From assembly GCF_002994745.2 (NCBI RefSeq), contig NC_037090.1, positions 25,905,501 to 25,969,500 of the forward strand: a stretch of DNA of 64,000 bases. Reading direction: 5' to 3'. This document shows positions 25,229 to 36,921 of this stretch, piece by piece. Both the position numbers and the translations under genes were made by a program. The DNA comes from Rosa chinensis. Taxonomy: Eukaryota > Streptophyta > Magnoliopsida > Rosales > Rosaceae. Positions within the stretch are counted from its first letter, which is position 1, and each line of letters starts with the position of its first letter. The notes below the pieces were generated by a model, which made no database searches, was not told the origin of the DNA, and saw only the letters and a program-made list of their open reading frames with translations.

Positions 25229-25636
25229 ATGGTTAGAGGTAGGGTAAAAGGGAAGAAACAAAACATTATCACTGCTCGCGAGGATCCTGGGAGCTCAGAA
25301 GGGCATAAGATTCCACCAAATAGGAGAAGAGGAAGGCCACAAAAGCCTTTGAAGGATGATATTGGAGAAGGAAAAACTCAGAAGATACAAGATGAGGATG
25401 AGAAAAGTCATATTTCTCGTGAAGTCGTGAAAACCCACTCTAGTATAGAGAATGGCACAAAAAGGAAGAGAGATGCTCATGTGAATGAAAATTTGAACTC
25501 CATCCAAGAGGAGAACAGCATGGAAATAAAGTCAAGCCTTGATAATCCTACAGAGTCTGTTGGATTCCGACAAAGTGGGAGTAGGCGGAAAAACAAGCCT
25601 CACCGAGCTGCTGAAGCTGGTGTTCAGTGCAAATAG
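25229..25636 (+). CDS. Small AT-hook-containing basic protein
   Basis: A 135-residue single-exon frame, strongly charged and low in hydrophobics. It contains one AT-hook core RRRGRPQKPL (RGRP at residues 34-37), which binds the minor groove of AT-rich DNA, and basic clusters KGKK (7-10), KRKR and RRKNK that could serve as nuclear localisation signals. The N-terminus MVRGRVKGKK is itself AT-hook-like. A nuclear, chromatin-associated role is inferred from the motif only; I do not recognise a named family. The ATG follows a splice acceptor with a suitable purine context (CACTATGG). No break was seen. The minus-strand ORF 25295-25507 is a shadow. Confidence 0.75.
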   Translation: MVRGRVKGKKQNIITAREDPGSSEGHKIPPNRRRGRPQKPLKDDIGEGKTQKIQDEDEKSHISREVVKTHSSIENGTKRKRDAHVNENLNSIQEENSMEIKSSLDNPTESVGFRQSGSRRKNKPHRAAEAGVQCK

Positions 25637-26800
25637 TTCAGTTTAGCTATTCTGATGCATGCCTACCTTCGTTTCCATCAATGAGGCTAATTCAAAAGCA
25701 TAAGAGAGGCCTTTCTGGTTCACCTATCATCCCTTAAATTTTGTTTGGTATATGTTTTGTTTTACCAGTAATTTCTGAGTTACTTTCCTTGGTAATGAGG
25801 TTTTGGAAAATTATATCTTGTATCGTTCTATTTATTTTATTAGTTGCCAGACATATTTTGCCTTAGCTTACTCAAATTTAGATGAAATCCCTTCAATTTT
25901 TCTTGTTTTTGTGTTCATTATTTTTCTTTCCCAAAAGGCATATGTTTTTCCGTAGCTTAATCACATATCTGATGAATGTGAGCATATGCTTGGTTAGATT
26001 AATAGCTAGGGAGGGAGGAATTTATAATAGGGACCCATATTTATCCAAAATCAAGCAGCAGTATGCATTTGTAATGGCAGGCTGCTCAAAGAATGAAACA
26101 GAGACTTATAGCCGTGAATAGACTGGAAATGCATTACAATTCTTGAATGTATTTTTTTTTTTTTCCTTTTAAAACATTCCTTGGATATATGAACTAAAGA
26201 TTATGTCCTCATAATTGATTTACCTGGTGTGATCTTGAACTCTTTAACATCATCTGAATATTATCAGACACTGAAAACTTGTTATCAGCATGTGAACAGA
26301 GGTGTTTGGGTATTGGCAGTTATTACAGTTGATAATCAAGGTACTCAAATACTCAACAAAAGTTAAGCAGGTAAGTTATGCTCTGGGTTACAGATTTCAG
26401 TTCAATGCTAACTCTTCGCAGTTACAGTGCTAGCACTAGATTCATGAATGAAATTTGCTTGGTGGAGATGGTTCAAAATATCTTTTGATGCATATGTTGC
26501 AACTACCATTTCTCCTAGAATATACATGCTTGCCCTTTTGTAAACAATTGAAGGTTGATTAAGTAGATAACTAGTACATGCATTTCCTGTTTGATTTCTT
26601 CAGCCATGCTTTATGGTCCTTAATTATGTATATCTGCGAGCGTGTATGTATAAAACTTTGCAAATCAGACCACATGCACCGAGAGATTTCATGGGTTTGA
26701 GTTTTGAGTCATAACATGTTGGTCTGTGTGTTTGTCTCTTCTTTTAGTTCATTATACAATTCAGATGCAAGTGCCCTGATCTGCAAGTTTTACGTCTGTA
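25637..26800. other. AT-rich intergenic sequence
   Basis: After the probable 3' UTR of the AT-hook gene no recognisable gene, RNA or bounded repeat was seen. The frame at 25882-26121 has no family features. Confidence 0.4.
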
Positions 26801-27120
26801 TATATACATACATATTACTATTAAAAATTAATGCCAGAATTAATCACTTTATAACAAGCACACGTATCTTAATAATCCATCAGTCCAAACTGTACACACA
26901 AATTATAACAGATACAGAGATAGCAAAAAGAAAAAAAGGGTGGCAGAAGTCATCATGATCTTCTCTTCATTAGGAACGCAATCTCAAACGTATGTCAGAA
27001 TGAAGCAATTTGAAAATTCAGAGACAGTTACCTACCCAGCTCATCTGTGGAGACTTGAGAGAATTTTCCAGATCTATTGTCCGACAATATTCTTTAATGC
27101 AAGTTATGCAAGTATTAAGT
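26800..27120 (-). pseudogene. Degenerate copy of the 3' end of the neighbouring DC1 gene
   Basis: The segment AATTAATGCCAGAATTAATCAC...CAGTCCAAAC (about 26827-26890) matches 27590-27640 (ATAGATGCCAGAAATAGTCAC...CAGTTCAAAC). 26990-27110 (CAGAATGAAGCAATTTG...GGAGACTTGAGAGAATTTTCC) matches 27800-27870 (CAGAATGAATCATTTGC...GGAGACTTGACAGAACTCTCC). It is therefore a tandem partial duplicate of the last exon and 3' flank of the DC1 gene, too decayed to code. Confidence 0.6.
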
Positions 27121-27809
27121 TATTATTCACCTATTACTGTACTTCTTCAGTTGCTTTTTGTTCTTTTTCATTCTCTTTCCATTTGTAGAGAGAAGTTGGC
27201 TTTAGCCTGAGAAAGAGAATATAATTCCCTTTTCCTCTTCATGAACTGGTGATACCTTGAGTCTTCTTGATATTCACTCATATTCTGTTATTAATGATAT
27301 GATCAATAAGACCACTGTCATTTGTCCATGCATTATCAATAGCATCAATACTTACCAACTCTAATTTTGCATGGCCAGCCAACTGAACTGACTTAAATTG
27401 TACATCCAGGCACTCTGTGACTGTATGAACAAAGCTACTGGTTCTTACAGCTAGGGCGAACAACTGAGAGGGATATGGTGGAGATTATGAAATTAAATTG
27501 AACTCGATTTGTTGTATCACTTCGCATTATATGTTGACTGTTTTGTTTTCAACTAGTAGAATTTTAACATTCATTTTCACAAGACGTACAAATGAAAATA
27601 GATGCCAGAAATAGTCACGTTACGTGAGCTTTCAGTTCAAACAGAACCCACAAACTTCAACACATCAGATGGACAGAGAAAAGAATAGTAATGAAAACAG
27701 ACGAAAAACAAAACAAATTGGATTGCAGAACATGTAATCGGTCGATCACATTCTCCTACTAGTGAACTCAATCTCCTGCTATAATTGACGTGTACGAAAT
27801 CAGAATGAA

Positions 27810-30635
27810 TCATTTGCCTGAGCTCTTCTTTGGAGACTTGACAGAACTCTCCAAATCTGTTACCTGACAACATCCTTCTCGGTGGATATTTATATTGCAC
27901 TCTTCACATTCAAACACCAATCCTTCACAAGGTTTTCCACACTTCTGGCAGGGAAGAATGTTTTCTCTCTTATCGAAAGGAATGGGGCTCTTTAATTGAC
28001 TTATCAACAAGGGTGACGAGGTGTTGACCATGAGCATCGTGCTTGTAAGTACTCCCTAGCTTGACTTGCAGATACCTCCCCAGAATGCAATGAGTATGGC
28101 AATCAAAGTCACAATCGTTGCAGCGGTAGAACCAATGTCTTGAATCTCGTTTTCCTTCGCATATTTCTCAATAATAGCCTAGCTCATCTTCGACACTAGC
28201 ATATGTGAGCTTGAGAGGATGATCGTCGTATCGGTACATAGCAGTAAGAGGTAATCTGACACATGGAATACAGAGATGGAAATCGCATCTTTTACAGCTA
28301 AAAAAGAAATACATATTGGAACCACAGCCGTTGCAATAGATGTCCTTCGATTTTGGGTTGAGGAGGAGGCGATGAACGTGAGAGTCATGTTTAAGAGCCT
28401 TAATCTCCCAATATGTACTGCACTGAAGATCAATCCATAAAACATTTTCAACGTCTAGTAAGGCACATTCCTCACAATTGTATGCAAAGCCTTACTAAAG
28501 TTAACCCACATATAACACTGAAACACACCACCAATAGAAGGAGCCCTTGAGAGAAGTGTGAACTGGTGTTGGTGAAGTAGTGGGAGACGCATCTCTCGTG
28601 GTAACTGAGCACATTTCTTATGGAGAAAGAAACTACACAACTCGTCTCCTTGTTTAGTGCAGCTATAAAAGGAATCTGTCCTGGAATTTATGGGCTGGAT
28701 GCAACCCTCACAAGTAATTACTCTACGGTCATCTTTAACCACCTCACAATGATCACTGGCGGCTAACAAATGCTGGTGACTGAAGTGTTTGATCGGAGCA
28801 TCATCAGAATCATCATCGTTAGTGGCTCTGCCTGCATTTTCTTCTTCCCAGGAGTACTCAGCTGTCTTGCATGCAATGTGGGCAACAAAACTGCTACATT
28901 CATCGCAATAATAAACAGCGCGACTTTTATCAATGCTTGCATAGCAGACTTTGCAAGATGGATGGTTAGGGTAAATGTCTTCAAGGCACCAATTCAGCTT
29001 TAAGCGATGTTGGTGGCAAGGTATTTTGATGTTGCTTGGTAATGAAGCGCATTCCTTATGAACCAAAAGCTGGCAAATGCTACACATGTAATAGAGGGAG
29101 TCACTACTCCAGTACTCACCACAAACATCACAATTGACGTGGAGGTCGTACATTTCCTTCCGGGCAACCATAAACTGATGCATATGAGTGTCATTTCCCA
29201 TAATGCTTTCCAATTGGAGGCGCATCTCAGGTCAAGGTTGAAGTCACATATGGAACAGCTATATGGGAATCTGCATGGTTGGTTGCAAACAATACAAAGG
29301 CGACTTAACTTCATATCCTGAAATATGTTGAGGAGAAAAAGTGGGTGTTGACGGTGCATCGGGTGCTCAATTTCATGGGGCAGCTCTGCACATTTTTGAT
29401 GGAGGTTGAAGCCACATTTTCGACGTTGGAAGGTATTGATGCATGTGTAACTAGGGCCAAGTATTTGGTCTTGGCAGCCGTCGCAGAATCGCGGACCAAT
29501 GTATTCCTTTTTTTGGCTCTCTCTCCAACAATAATGGATGCTCGTGGCTGAAATGTTTAAAACCAGTCCAATTGAAAGCACAGTTTTGGTCAAGGTTGAA
29601 ATCACACTGGAAGCAACTATAAGTGAACCTGTCGCTGCATTCTTGGTTACACGCATCACACTGGTATTTTCGTACTCTATCTTTGTTTAGAATAAGTGGA
29701 TGTTGGGTATGCATCGGGTGATGAAACTCTGGGGGAAGCTCCGTACATGACTTATGGAGAGTGTAGTAGCAATGAAACTAGCTGCAACAATAGCTTGGAC
29801 CAAACACTTGCTCTCGGCACCCATCACAAACAACTAGTGAATCCTTGCTTTTTCTTTTGGGTTCTTCCATAAACATTAGTGCATGCTCATGACTGAAGTG
29901 TTCCAAGCATTTTATGTCACTCAAATTGGAAGCACATTGGAGGTCAAGCTCGAAGTCACATTGCTCACATGTGTAAGAGAATATGTTGGTACGCAATTTG
30001 ATACAAAAATAACAACGATAATCTCTATGTGAGAGGAGAACAAGTGGATGTTTGACGTGTTTCGGGTGGTGCATCTCACGGGGCAGCTCTGCACATGACT
30101 AATGGAGAGTGTAGTAGCAATGTAACAGGCTGCAACAGTAGCTTGGACCAATCACTTGCTCTCGGCACCCACGTACTACAAACAACTAGTGAATCCTTGC
30201 TTTCTCTTTTGGGTTCTTCCATAAACATCAGTGCATGCCGATGACTGAAGTGTTCCAAGAATTTTGTGTTACTCAAATTGAGAGCACATTGGAGGTCAAG
30301 ATCGAAGCCATCTTGCTCACATGTGTAACCGAATGAGCCGGAATGCCCATTGCCACAAATATCACAAAGGTAAGTCCTATCTGGGACGAGAACAAGTAGA
30401 TGTTTGCGGTGTATCGGGTGGTGCATCATACGGGGCAGCAACGCACATGACTTGTGGAGGATGAATAATTCGGAAGTTCGGAACACTGGTTGCAACTGTA
30501 GCTAGGACCAAGTACTGGATCCCCACACGCAGAACAGTCAACTGGTGGACTTGCTGCTGCACCATCCTCGTTTTTCTGCTCCCCTTCCTTAAACATCAAT
30601 GGATGGACGTGACTGAAATGTTGAAGCTGATCCAT
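27810..30635 (-). pseudogene. DC1-domain (Cys/His-rich C1-like) zinc-finger protein, multiply frameshifted
   Basis: Plant DC1 proteins are arrays of zinc-binding C1-like modules, often linked to stress or defence, with ligands and partners mostly unknown. Read on the minus strand from an ATG at 30635 (MDQLQHFSHVHPLMFKEG), about nine or more modules follow. Each has a HFSHxHxL lead, CxxC pairs and a CDFxLxxxCA tail: CSACGDPVLGPSYSC, CDICGNGHSGSFGYTC, CYFCIKLRTNIFSYTCEQC, CDACNQECSDRFTYSC, CDVCGEYWSSDSLYYMC, CKVCYASIDKSRAVYYC. The reading frame changes near 30480, 30165, 29530, 29215, 28490 and 28005, stops occur near 29780 and 30080, and a TGA near 28167 replaces an expected Cys codon. The last part ends CCQVTDLESSVKSPKKSSGK at 27810. 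With so many breaks it is a pseudogene rather than a sequencing artefact. Two adjacent modules (29780-30075 and 30080-30330) are near-identical, a recent internal duplication. Confidence 0.85.
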
Positions 30636-31030
30636 TTCTGATTTCTCTCAACTTGTCAGCAATCTGTATCTGATTCAGTATACACACAAAATAATCAACT
30701 CTACTTGTACGGAAAACAAGCAGCTGGACAGATTAATTAATTAATAGTGGTTAAACTCATCGAAGGCTGCAATTAATGGGAAATTAACTACAGTTGGGTG
30801 CATTACCAAATTCTGAGAAATGATAAACAAAAATAATTCCGCCATGCATGCATGTATACCTTAATTGATGAATATTCAATTCACGAATCTGTGAGACTTG
30901 GATAGCATATGAATATGGCTCTAGTTCTTATGATCGCTATATTAAAGATGGGAGAGACGATGAAAGCTATTAAGCTAAGTAGCAACACGATGAAAATATA
31001 TAGACAGCCTTGATATGCTTTAATTATATA

Positions 31031-31715
31031 TGTTTGAGCCCAAAAGTATTTTTGGCAAGATCCCTTAGGGGATTTAGCACAGCAGGCCGATATCTGCGGC
31101 CCAAAAATAAGCCTACTTGGATTTGGATTACAGCTTCGCCCATTCCGTGATCCACAAGGAAAATGAGCCCTTATTGGAATCAAGTAGCGGAGATTGAATA
31201 GGAAACTTCAATTAATAATCCTTCTACGGCAAGGAACAGTCGAAACCCTAGGTATAAATACCAGGTTTCAAGGACGAATTACAAAAAACTCTCAAATCAA
31301 CTAATCATACAGATTATCTAAGCCTCTCCGGAGCAAACCTACCCGCAACCTAATTGTAAACCACCGAAGCAAGGGTAACGCCCTCGCAACCCAGCGAAGC
31401 TAAAGTCACGCTTTAGCAAAACCCGTGCTTTCTCCAAACTTCCCAGTGATTGCTCTGCTCAACCTACAACGTTGAGTATCGATTCGGTGTCGCGAAGAGA
31501 TCACAACCAAAACCCTTACCCTTAAGGCAAGAAGTCCTTTTCCGAAAGGTATAGAGAAGAACCTGGTGACGAAGTTGGTGCTTTCCTCGTCCACGGCGTT
31601 TGATCAAGAAGTCAGGTCAAGGGATTCTCCGACGACTGCATCCCACGGTGCTGGCACGCCTGCGCACACGCTCAAAAGAGACAGTTTGCACCCATACTGG
31701 TTTTGGAGCCAAACA
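31031..31715 (+). repeat. 5' LTR
   Basis: Starts TGTTTGAGCCC and ends GGAGCCAAACA (TG...CA). TATAAATA at 31253-31260 lies in CCTAGGTATAAATACCAGG, a plausible RNA polymerase II promoter. It aligns end to end with 42675-43363. Confidence 0.95.
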
Positions 31716-31740
31716 TTTTGGCACGTCCAGTGGGACTCAC
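31716..31740 (+). other. Primer-binding site region
   Basis: Immediately after the LTR: TTTTGGCACGTCCAGTGGGA. The TGG start fits pairing with a tRNA 3' CCA end. The tRNA species was not resolved. Confidence 0.6.
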
Positions 31741-31922
31741 ACAGCGGTTTCTTTGTGATCGCAACCATTGGGAAATCAAGCGCAAACCCTTACCATAAGG
31801 TTTACATTAACTACCCAAACCACAAGACCTCCAGTTACAGGCCGCACTCTCATGCTGACTGTCGTGGTCTTTCTGACGAACAGGTAACACAAAAGTTCTC
31901 ACTCAACCCACCATCACCAGAC

Positions 31923-33969
31923 ATGTCAATAAAACAGGGTGGAACTCCACAACCCGCTACTGAGGAAGACAGAAATCTTCCTGTCCAGCCTCCTTAGGCT
32001 GGCGGCGCGGCCAACACTGCCCAAGTGGCCGCAAGTGAAGGAACCATTGATTCCTTTGTGCCCATTATCGCCCCGGCGAATGCGAGCATTGAAGAGCGAC
32101 TCGCCATCTTTCAGCAGAATAACGCTGCATATAATAAGAGGATGGAAAGGGCCCTTGCGGAAGAGCGCCGAAGGCTTGATGAGGTTTCGATCTCACTGCG
32201 AAATCTTGAAGCAAGTTCGCAACAAACGCAGGGACAGTGGCAAGATACATACAAGAAAAGCCAGGAAAACCACAAAGAGCTTGTGGATATGATGACCGGT
32301 CAGGCCGCTCAGAGCAAACGCATCTCTACTGACATTGCGAACCAAGCCAAGCATACTGCGTCAGAATTGGCAGTGCTTCGCAACGAATGGTCCAATCTCT
32401 CGACCCAAGTCGCCATGCAGAGAGCTGAGTTGGACCAGGCTAAGGAAGTGCTGAATAAAGCTTTAGGGGATCCTAACGCCATTCTTGGTTCACTTGGACA
32501 ACCTTCAGGTACTGGCAAATACATACCTCCTAATGCTCGGGAGAAGACTAGCGGTAATACTGTAACACCAGCTGCAGCCGCCTCTGCCTCAGCAACAAAA
32601 AGCAAGGACAAAGCCCTGGTAATTGGTGGTAACAAGGCTACTCCAAAGCCCTCGCAAAGGAGTAAGACTCTGAAGACTCCTGCTGATCCTGTCGCCTTTA
32701 CTCAATACGACAGTGACGGGGCGGAGAATGTCTATGAAGAACTTCCAGGGAATTATTATGGTATTGACCAGGCTGGCACTCAGATCAAAATAACGACCTT
32801 GGTAAAGGACGTGGTCGTACCAGCTATGACACTGCAGCCATCCACTATTCCCAGGACAATTCGCCTAAGGAAAGGTACAGTAGCCGCTAGCTAAGCTACA
32901 CTTTTGCAAAATGCTCTCCAGAACGTGGCGATACCTCCTCCTGGTCGGGGCTACGTGAGACGTGAAGAGGTTGAGGAGATGATCAGACTGGCGAATCCTA
33001 GGGCCCACCTAGATGGGGTTTATGAGGGACCTTTCCCGCTGCATATAATGCTCGCATCTTTTCCCATAGGCTACAAAAATATTATATTCTCTACCTTTTA
33101 AAGAGAGGATACTGAGGACGCGGCAACCCATCTGGCCAGGTTTAAAGTGCAGTGCGGCCAATTTCAGAATGATGACATCCTCAAGTGCAGGATCTTTGGC
33201 ACTTCTCTATCTGGCGCGGTTTTTAGATGGTTTTCTAAACTGTGGCCAGAGTCAGTGGTTGATTGGTCAGCCATGGAAAAGCTCTTTCGAGAGACTTTTG
33301 GAGCTATTGAGCCTAAGGTTGACTTGGCCTCTCTCATCCCGATGGCCCAACAGCCCACCGATTCTGCCGTTTCTTATCTCCAACGCTTCCAGATCCATAA
33401 GGCTAAATTAAGCATGATACTGCCTGAAAGAGAGTTGGTTAAATTGGCAATCAAAGGATTGGAGCCACGCCAGCGAAAGAAGCAACATGGCAGCATGATC
33501 CAGTCCATGGGAGAGCTTATCACAGAAGTAGGAAGCTTCAAGCATCTCCTCAGAGAGACTAATGCTAGGAAGAATGCATCCAAAGGGACATATGTACCAG
33601 GAAAGCATCGTACAGTATGATCCATACTACCATCATCAAGGGGAAGAAGTTTTCCAGGAAGAAGATGATGAAGAGGAGAATGATGTCTCCGCATTTGAAC
33701 TGACAGGGAGGAAGAGCTCAGCCCTCAAACAATTGAAAATATCTAAGGAACCTGTCAAACTCAAGTCTGTAGCCTTCACCAAACCTGAGTTCGTGACGTA
33801 TACATATGATGCCATTAAGGCACATGAGATTTTAGATGTGATGATCGCTGCGAAGATGATGAAGACAAACTTCGGACCTTTTCCTCTTCCAGATCAGCTG
33901 AAAGGAAAGAAGTACTGCAAATTTCACAATCTGTGGAACCATAACACGGCTGACTGTGTGAAGCTATAG
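31923..33969 (+). pseudogene. gag: gag (capsid/nucleocapsid) of the Tat-type element
   Basis: The frame opens at ATG 31923 (MSIKQGG) and runs in one phase through to about 33600, interrupted by TAG 31995, TAA 32892 and TAA near 33099, then shifts frame near 33600. The first part is coiled-coil-like (EERLAIFQQNNAAYNKRMER, EERRRLDEVS). The retrotransposon gag domain lies at about 33000-33560 (ARFKVQCGQFQNDDILKC, FRWFSKLWPESV, LQRFQIHKAKLS). A zinc-knuckle variant, YCKFHNLWNHNTADC (C-H-H-C spacing), is at about 33916-33960. This is the RNA-packaging structural protein of the element. The stops disable it. Confidence 0.85.
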
Positions 33970-35076
33970 GACCAAATTCAGGTATGGCTCAATAATGGTA
34001 GTTTGCAGGTGGAAGCTCCGACGACCGCGTCAGCACTAGTAGACCTGAACCCTTTCCCGGACACCAAGATCAACATGGTTGACGTGAACTAGACCAAGAA
34101 GAACCAAAGAAAGCCAACCTTGGATCTGACTACAAAGGGCTGAGAAGAGAGGACAGAAGGGGATGAGACCCCTGCAAAGGAGAAAGCTAAACCGGTCAGC
34201 GAAGCCTCACCAGTGGTTCTTTGCTCGCGATGCAAGGAAGAATGTGGCATCCAAGTGTCGCATGAAGAAGTCGAGCAGACATTTCGTTTCGGCTCTTTAC
34301 CGCCAATCAAGTGGGCCTCACCGTCGCGAAACTATCAACCGTCGAGCCCAAGAGCAAGAGACAAGATAGAGTCACCGTCATCCCCAAGGGACTCCAACTT
34401 GTTCAAGAAACTGAAAGCAGCTGCAGTAGAACATAAACAAGATGACAGGGCTAGGAATAAGCACAAAGATGTCTTGACCAAACCGTACATTCCACCTTCT
34501 TCAACGTCTTCCATCAAGGAAGGAAAATGGTATACCAGAGAGAAAGGGAAAGCGGTGGAGAAGAAAAGGAAGCTGCAACGAAGGTTCGAAAAGGCCAAGC
34601 GAACACTAGAAGCTCTCGATCAGGGCCTGATTAAACCTTCGCAACTGGTCAAATCACCTGAGCAATATCATAAGGAGATGGAGGTGCTAGCATCTAAGCT
34701 ATTAGTGGCTCCCCGCAATTTTCAGAAGCAAGCACACTCAGAGTCAGGGGCTTCTAAACCTAATGTTTTCTACAGGATCACAAAAGAAAGAACACCTCCG
34801 CCAGCTAGGAAGGAAAGCTCGCCCACTAGGCGGCCCCATGTCAGGCGCACGTTGTTTCGCGAGGAGCCAGAAACCAAACCCTCAGTTTTTGGCAGACTGG
34901 GGGACAAGGACAACACTGTTGATGCTTTACAGTGGAGACCTAAAAAGGTTCAAAGTCTGGTAGTCGCGCCCCCAAAGGAGAACCCAATGGAGGAACACAG
35001 GTCGGACTCACCAAAGCAGATTGCCACGACTCAGGAGCACAAGCAGTGCCAGGTAAAAGGCCTCATAGAGGAGTAG
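33970..35076 (+). pseudogene. Basic linker region between gag and protease
   Basis: Open from 34213 to 35076 and in phase with what precedes it. It is highly charged (EKKRKLQRRFEKAKRTLEAL) with Ser/Pro-rich spacers, stops near 33968, 34092 and 34141, and a TAG at 35074. No enzyme motif. Such long variable linkers are common in Tat-type polyproteins. Function unknown. Confidence 0.6.
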
Positions 35077-35088
35077 TTAGTTGCTTCG

Positions 35089-35850
35089 TTGGTTAAACAA
35101 TTCAACACTGACATACCAGTTGATGAGCCTAAACTCAACCTGGATGAGGAGATGGACGAGACAGAAGTGTTAGATACCTTCTGCAACATGGTTTATGTCC
35201 TTCCTGCGAGGTATGCACTACCGGTCGTCGGGCAGGAGTGTGTGGAAGCTGAAGGAGGCAGCGAACAACCTTTGCAGATTACTTCAGCAGCCGCGACACC
35301 GGTGGAAGAGACTGTGCTCTTGGAAACAGAGAATGCCAGCCCCATAGAGTCCTTCATGAGCTTTACAAGACCAACACCTGCTATGGTCCAACATATGAGA
35401 CCTCTATATATCACAGCAGAAATTGGAGGCACCAAAGTCAGCAAGATCATGGTTGACACTGGAGCGGCAGTTAATGTCATTACTACAAGGACTATGCACT
35501 TGCTTGGAATTACGAAAGAGAGGATTCAGTCTACGTCCCTCACGCTTAAGAACTTCGCGGGGACGGTAACGAAGACATTGGACCTATTATTCTTGCATAT
35601 CAAGGTCGGCCCTGCAGAGGGGGTATATGCTTTCTTTGTGACAGACTGCTACGCGGCATATAGCGTCATTCTAGGCAGAGACTGGATCCATCGAAGTTAT
35701 TGTGTTCCGTCAACTCTTCATCAGGAATTGATTATGTGGAACAGGGCTACGAACAAGGCTGAAGTCATTAAAGCTGATCCTCGCCCGTTCTCTGTTTCTG
35801 CAAATTACGTAGATGCCAGGTACTACTTGGAGCCAATCACTCCATTATAG
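35089..35850 (+). pseudogene. Retropepsin-like aspartic protease domain
   Basis: Contains the active-site triplet in IMVDTGAAVNVI (Asp codon at about 35454) and the hydrophobic flap-end motif SVILGRDWIH typical of Ty3/gypsy proteases. An acidic leader precedes it (LDEEMDETEVLD). In the element it would cleave Gag-Pol. It is closed by TAG at 35848 and upstream of further stops, so it is not part of an intact polyprotein. Confidence 0.85.
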
Positions 35851-36921
35851 GTCAGTGGCATTGATGACAAAAGGCCGCCCCATAGGGGTGACGGCCTCTG
35901 AATTGGCACAGTGGGGGCTCACGCTCTCGAAGGAAGACCTGGAAAGGCCTGGCCACCCTGTGCCCAAACCTTTAAATAATTAATGGATTACGACCTTCCA
36001 GAAGAAGGGATAGAGGCCTTCCACTCTTTGTACGAGAGATTATCCTCGTATATGGTGGGAAAATAGGCCTATGATCGAATCGCGACCTTGGAAATAGTTA
36101 ACGAGGAACTCTGTGACCATGACGAGGAAGAGGAAGACATTCAGCTCGCCCCAGCGGCATTGGACGACACACCTCCTAAGGTCAGGGACCCTACTGAGAA
36201 GGTCAATCTTGGAACAAATGACGAGCCCATGGAAATGGCTATCAGTGTGTACTTAGGGCCTAGCGAGAAGGAGAGGCTCATTGACTTATTGCTGGAATTC
36301 AAGGACTGCTTCGGGGAAAAATACTAGGATATGCCAGGCCTGTCACCGGACTTGGTATGCCATCAGCTGCCAACACTCCCTGACAAGAGGCCTGTGAAGC
36401 AAGAGCCGCGAAGAATGAATTCGGAGACCCAGGTTTTAGTTAAAGAAGAAGTCGAGAAGATGCATAAATCAGGCATCATCAGGGTGGCCAAATACAATCA
36501 GTGGCTATCTAACATAGTGCCTATTCGCAAGAAGAATGGCAAGATGCGAATCTGTGTGGATTACATAGACCTTAATGTGGCTACGCCTAAAGATGTTTAT
36601 CCTATGTCATTCGCGGATATGTTGGTAGACACAGTAGCAGGGCATGAATTGTTATCCTTCATGGATGGAACTGCAGGGTACCACCAGATTCCAGTCGCGG
36701 AAGAAGACAGACATAAGACCGCTTTTCGCTGCCCAGGCTTTGCAGGAGTTTTCGAGTATGTGGTCATGCCTTTTGGCCTGAAGAATGCTGGGGCCACGTA
36801 TCAGAGAGCGATGAACCTGATCTTCCACGACATACTTGGGAAGATTTTAAAGGTTTACATTGATGACGTGGTTCTGAAGTCTAAGAAGCGAGGGGACTAT
36901 ATCATAGATCTCTGAAAGGTT
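35851..36921 (+). pseudogene. Reverse transcriptase domain (N-terminal part)
   Basis: After a stop-rich acidic spacer, RT begins with MPGLSPDLVCHQL (a TAG sits just before it at about 36326). RT blocks in order: KMHKSGIIRVAKYNQWLSNI, MRICVDYIDLN, SFMDGTAGYHQIPVAEEDRH, YVVMPFGLKNAGATYQRAM, and the catalytic YIDDVV at about 36856-36873. TGA at 36913 ends the frame where an Arg (CGA) is expected, a typical CpG-decay stop. Copies element RNA into DNA when intact. Confidence 0.9.

Noticed and set aside
31566..31997. 143-codon ORF starting in the 5' LTR
   Set aside because: It reads through the LTR end and primer site into the gag leader; only the part after ATG 31923 is gag.
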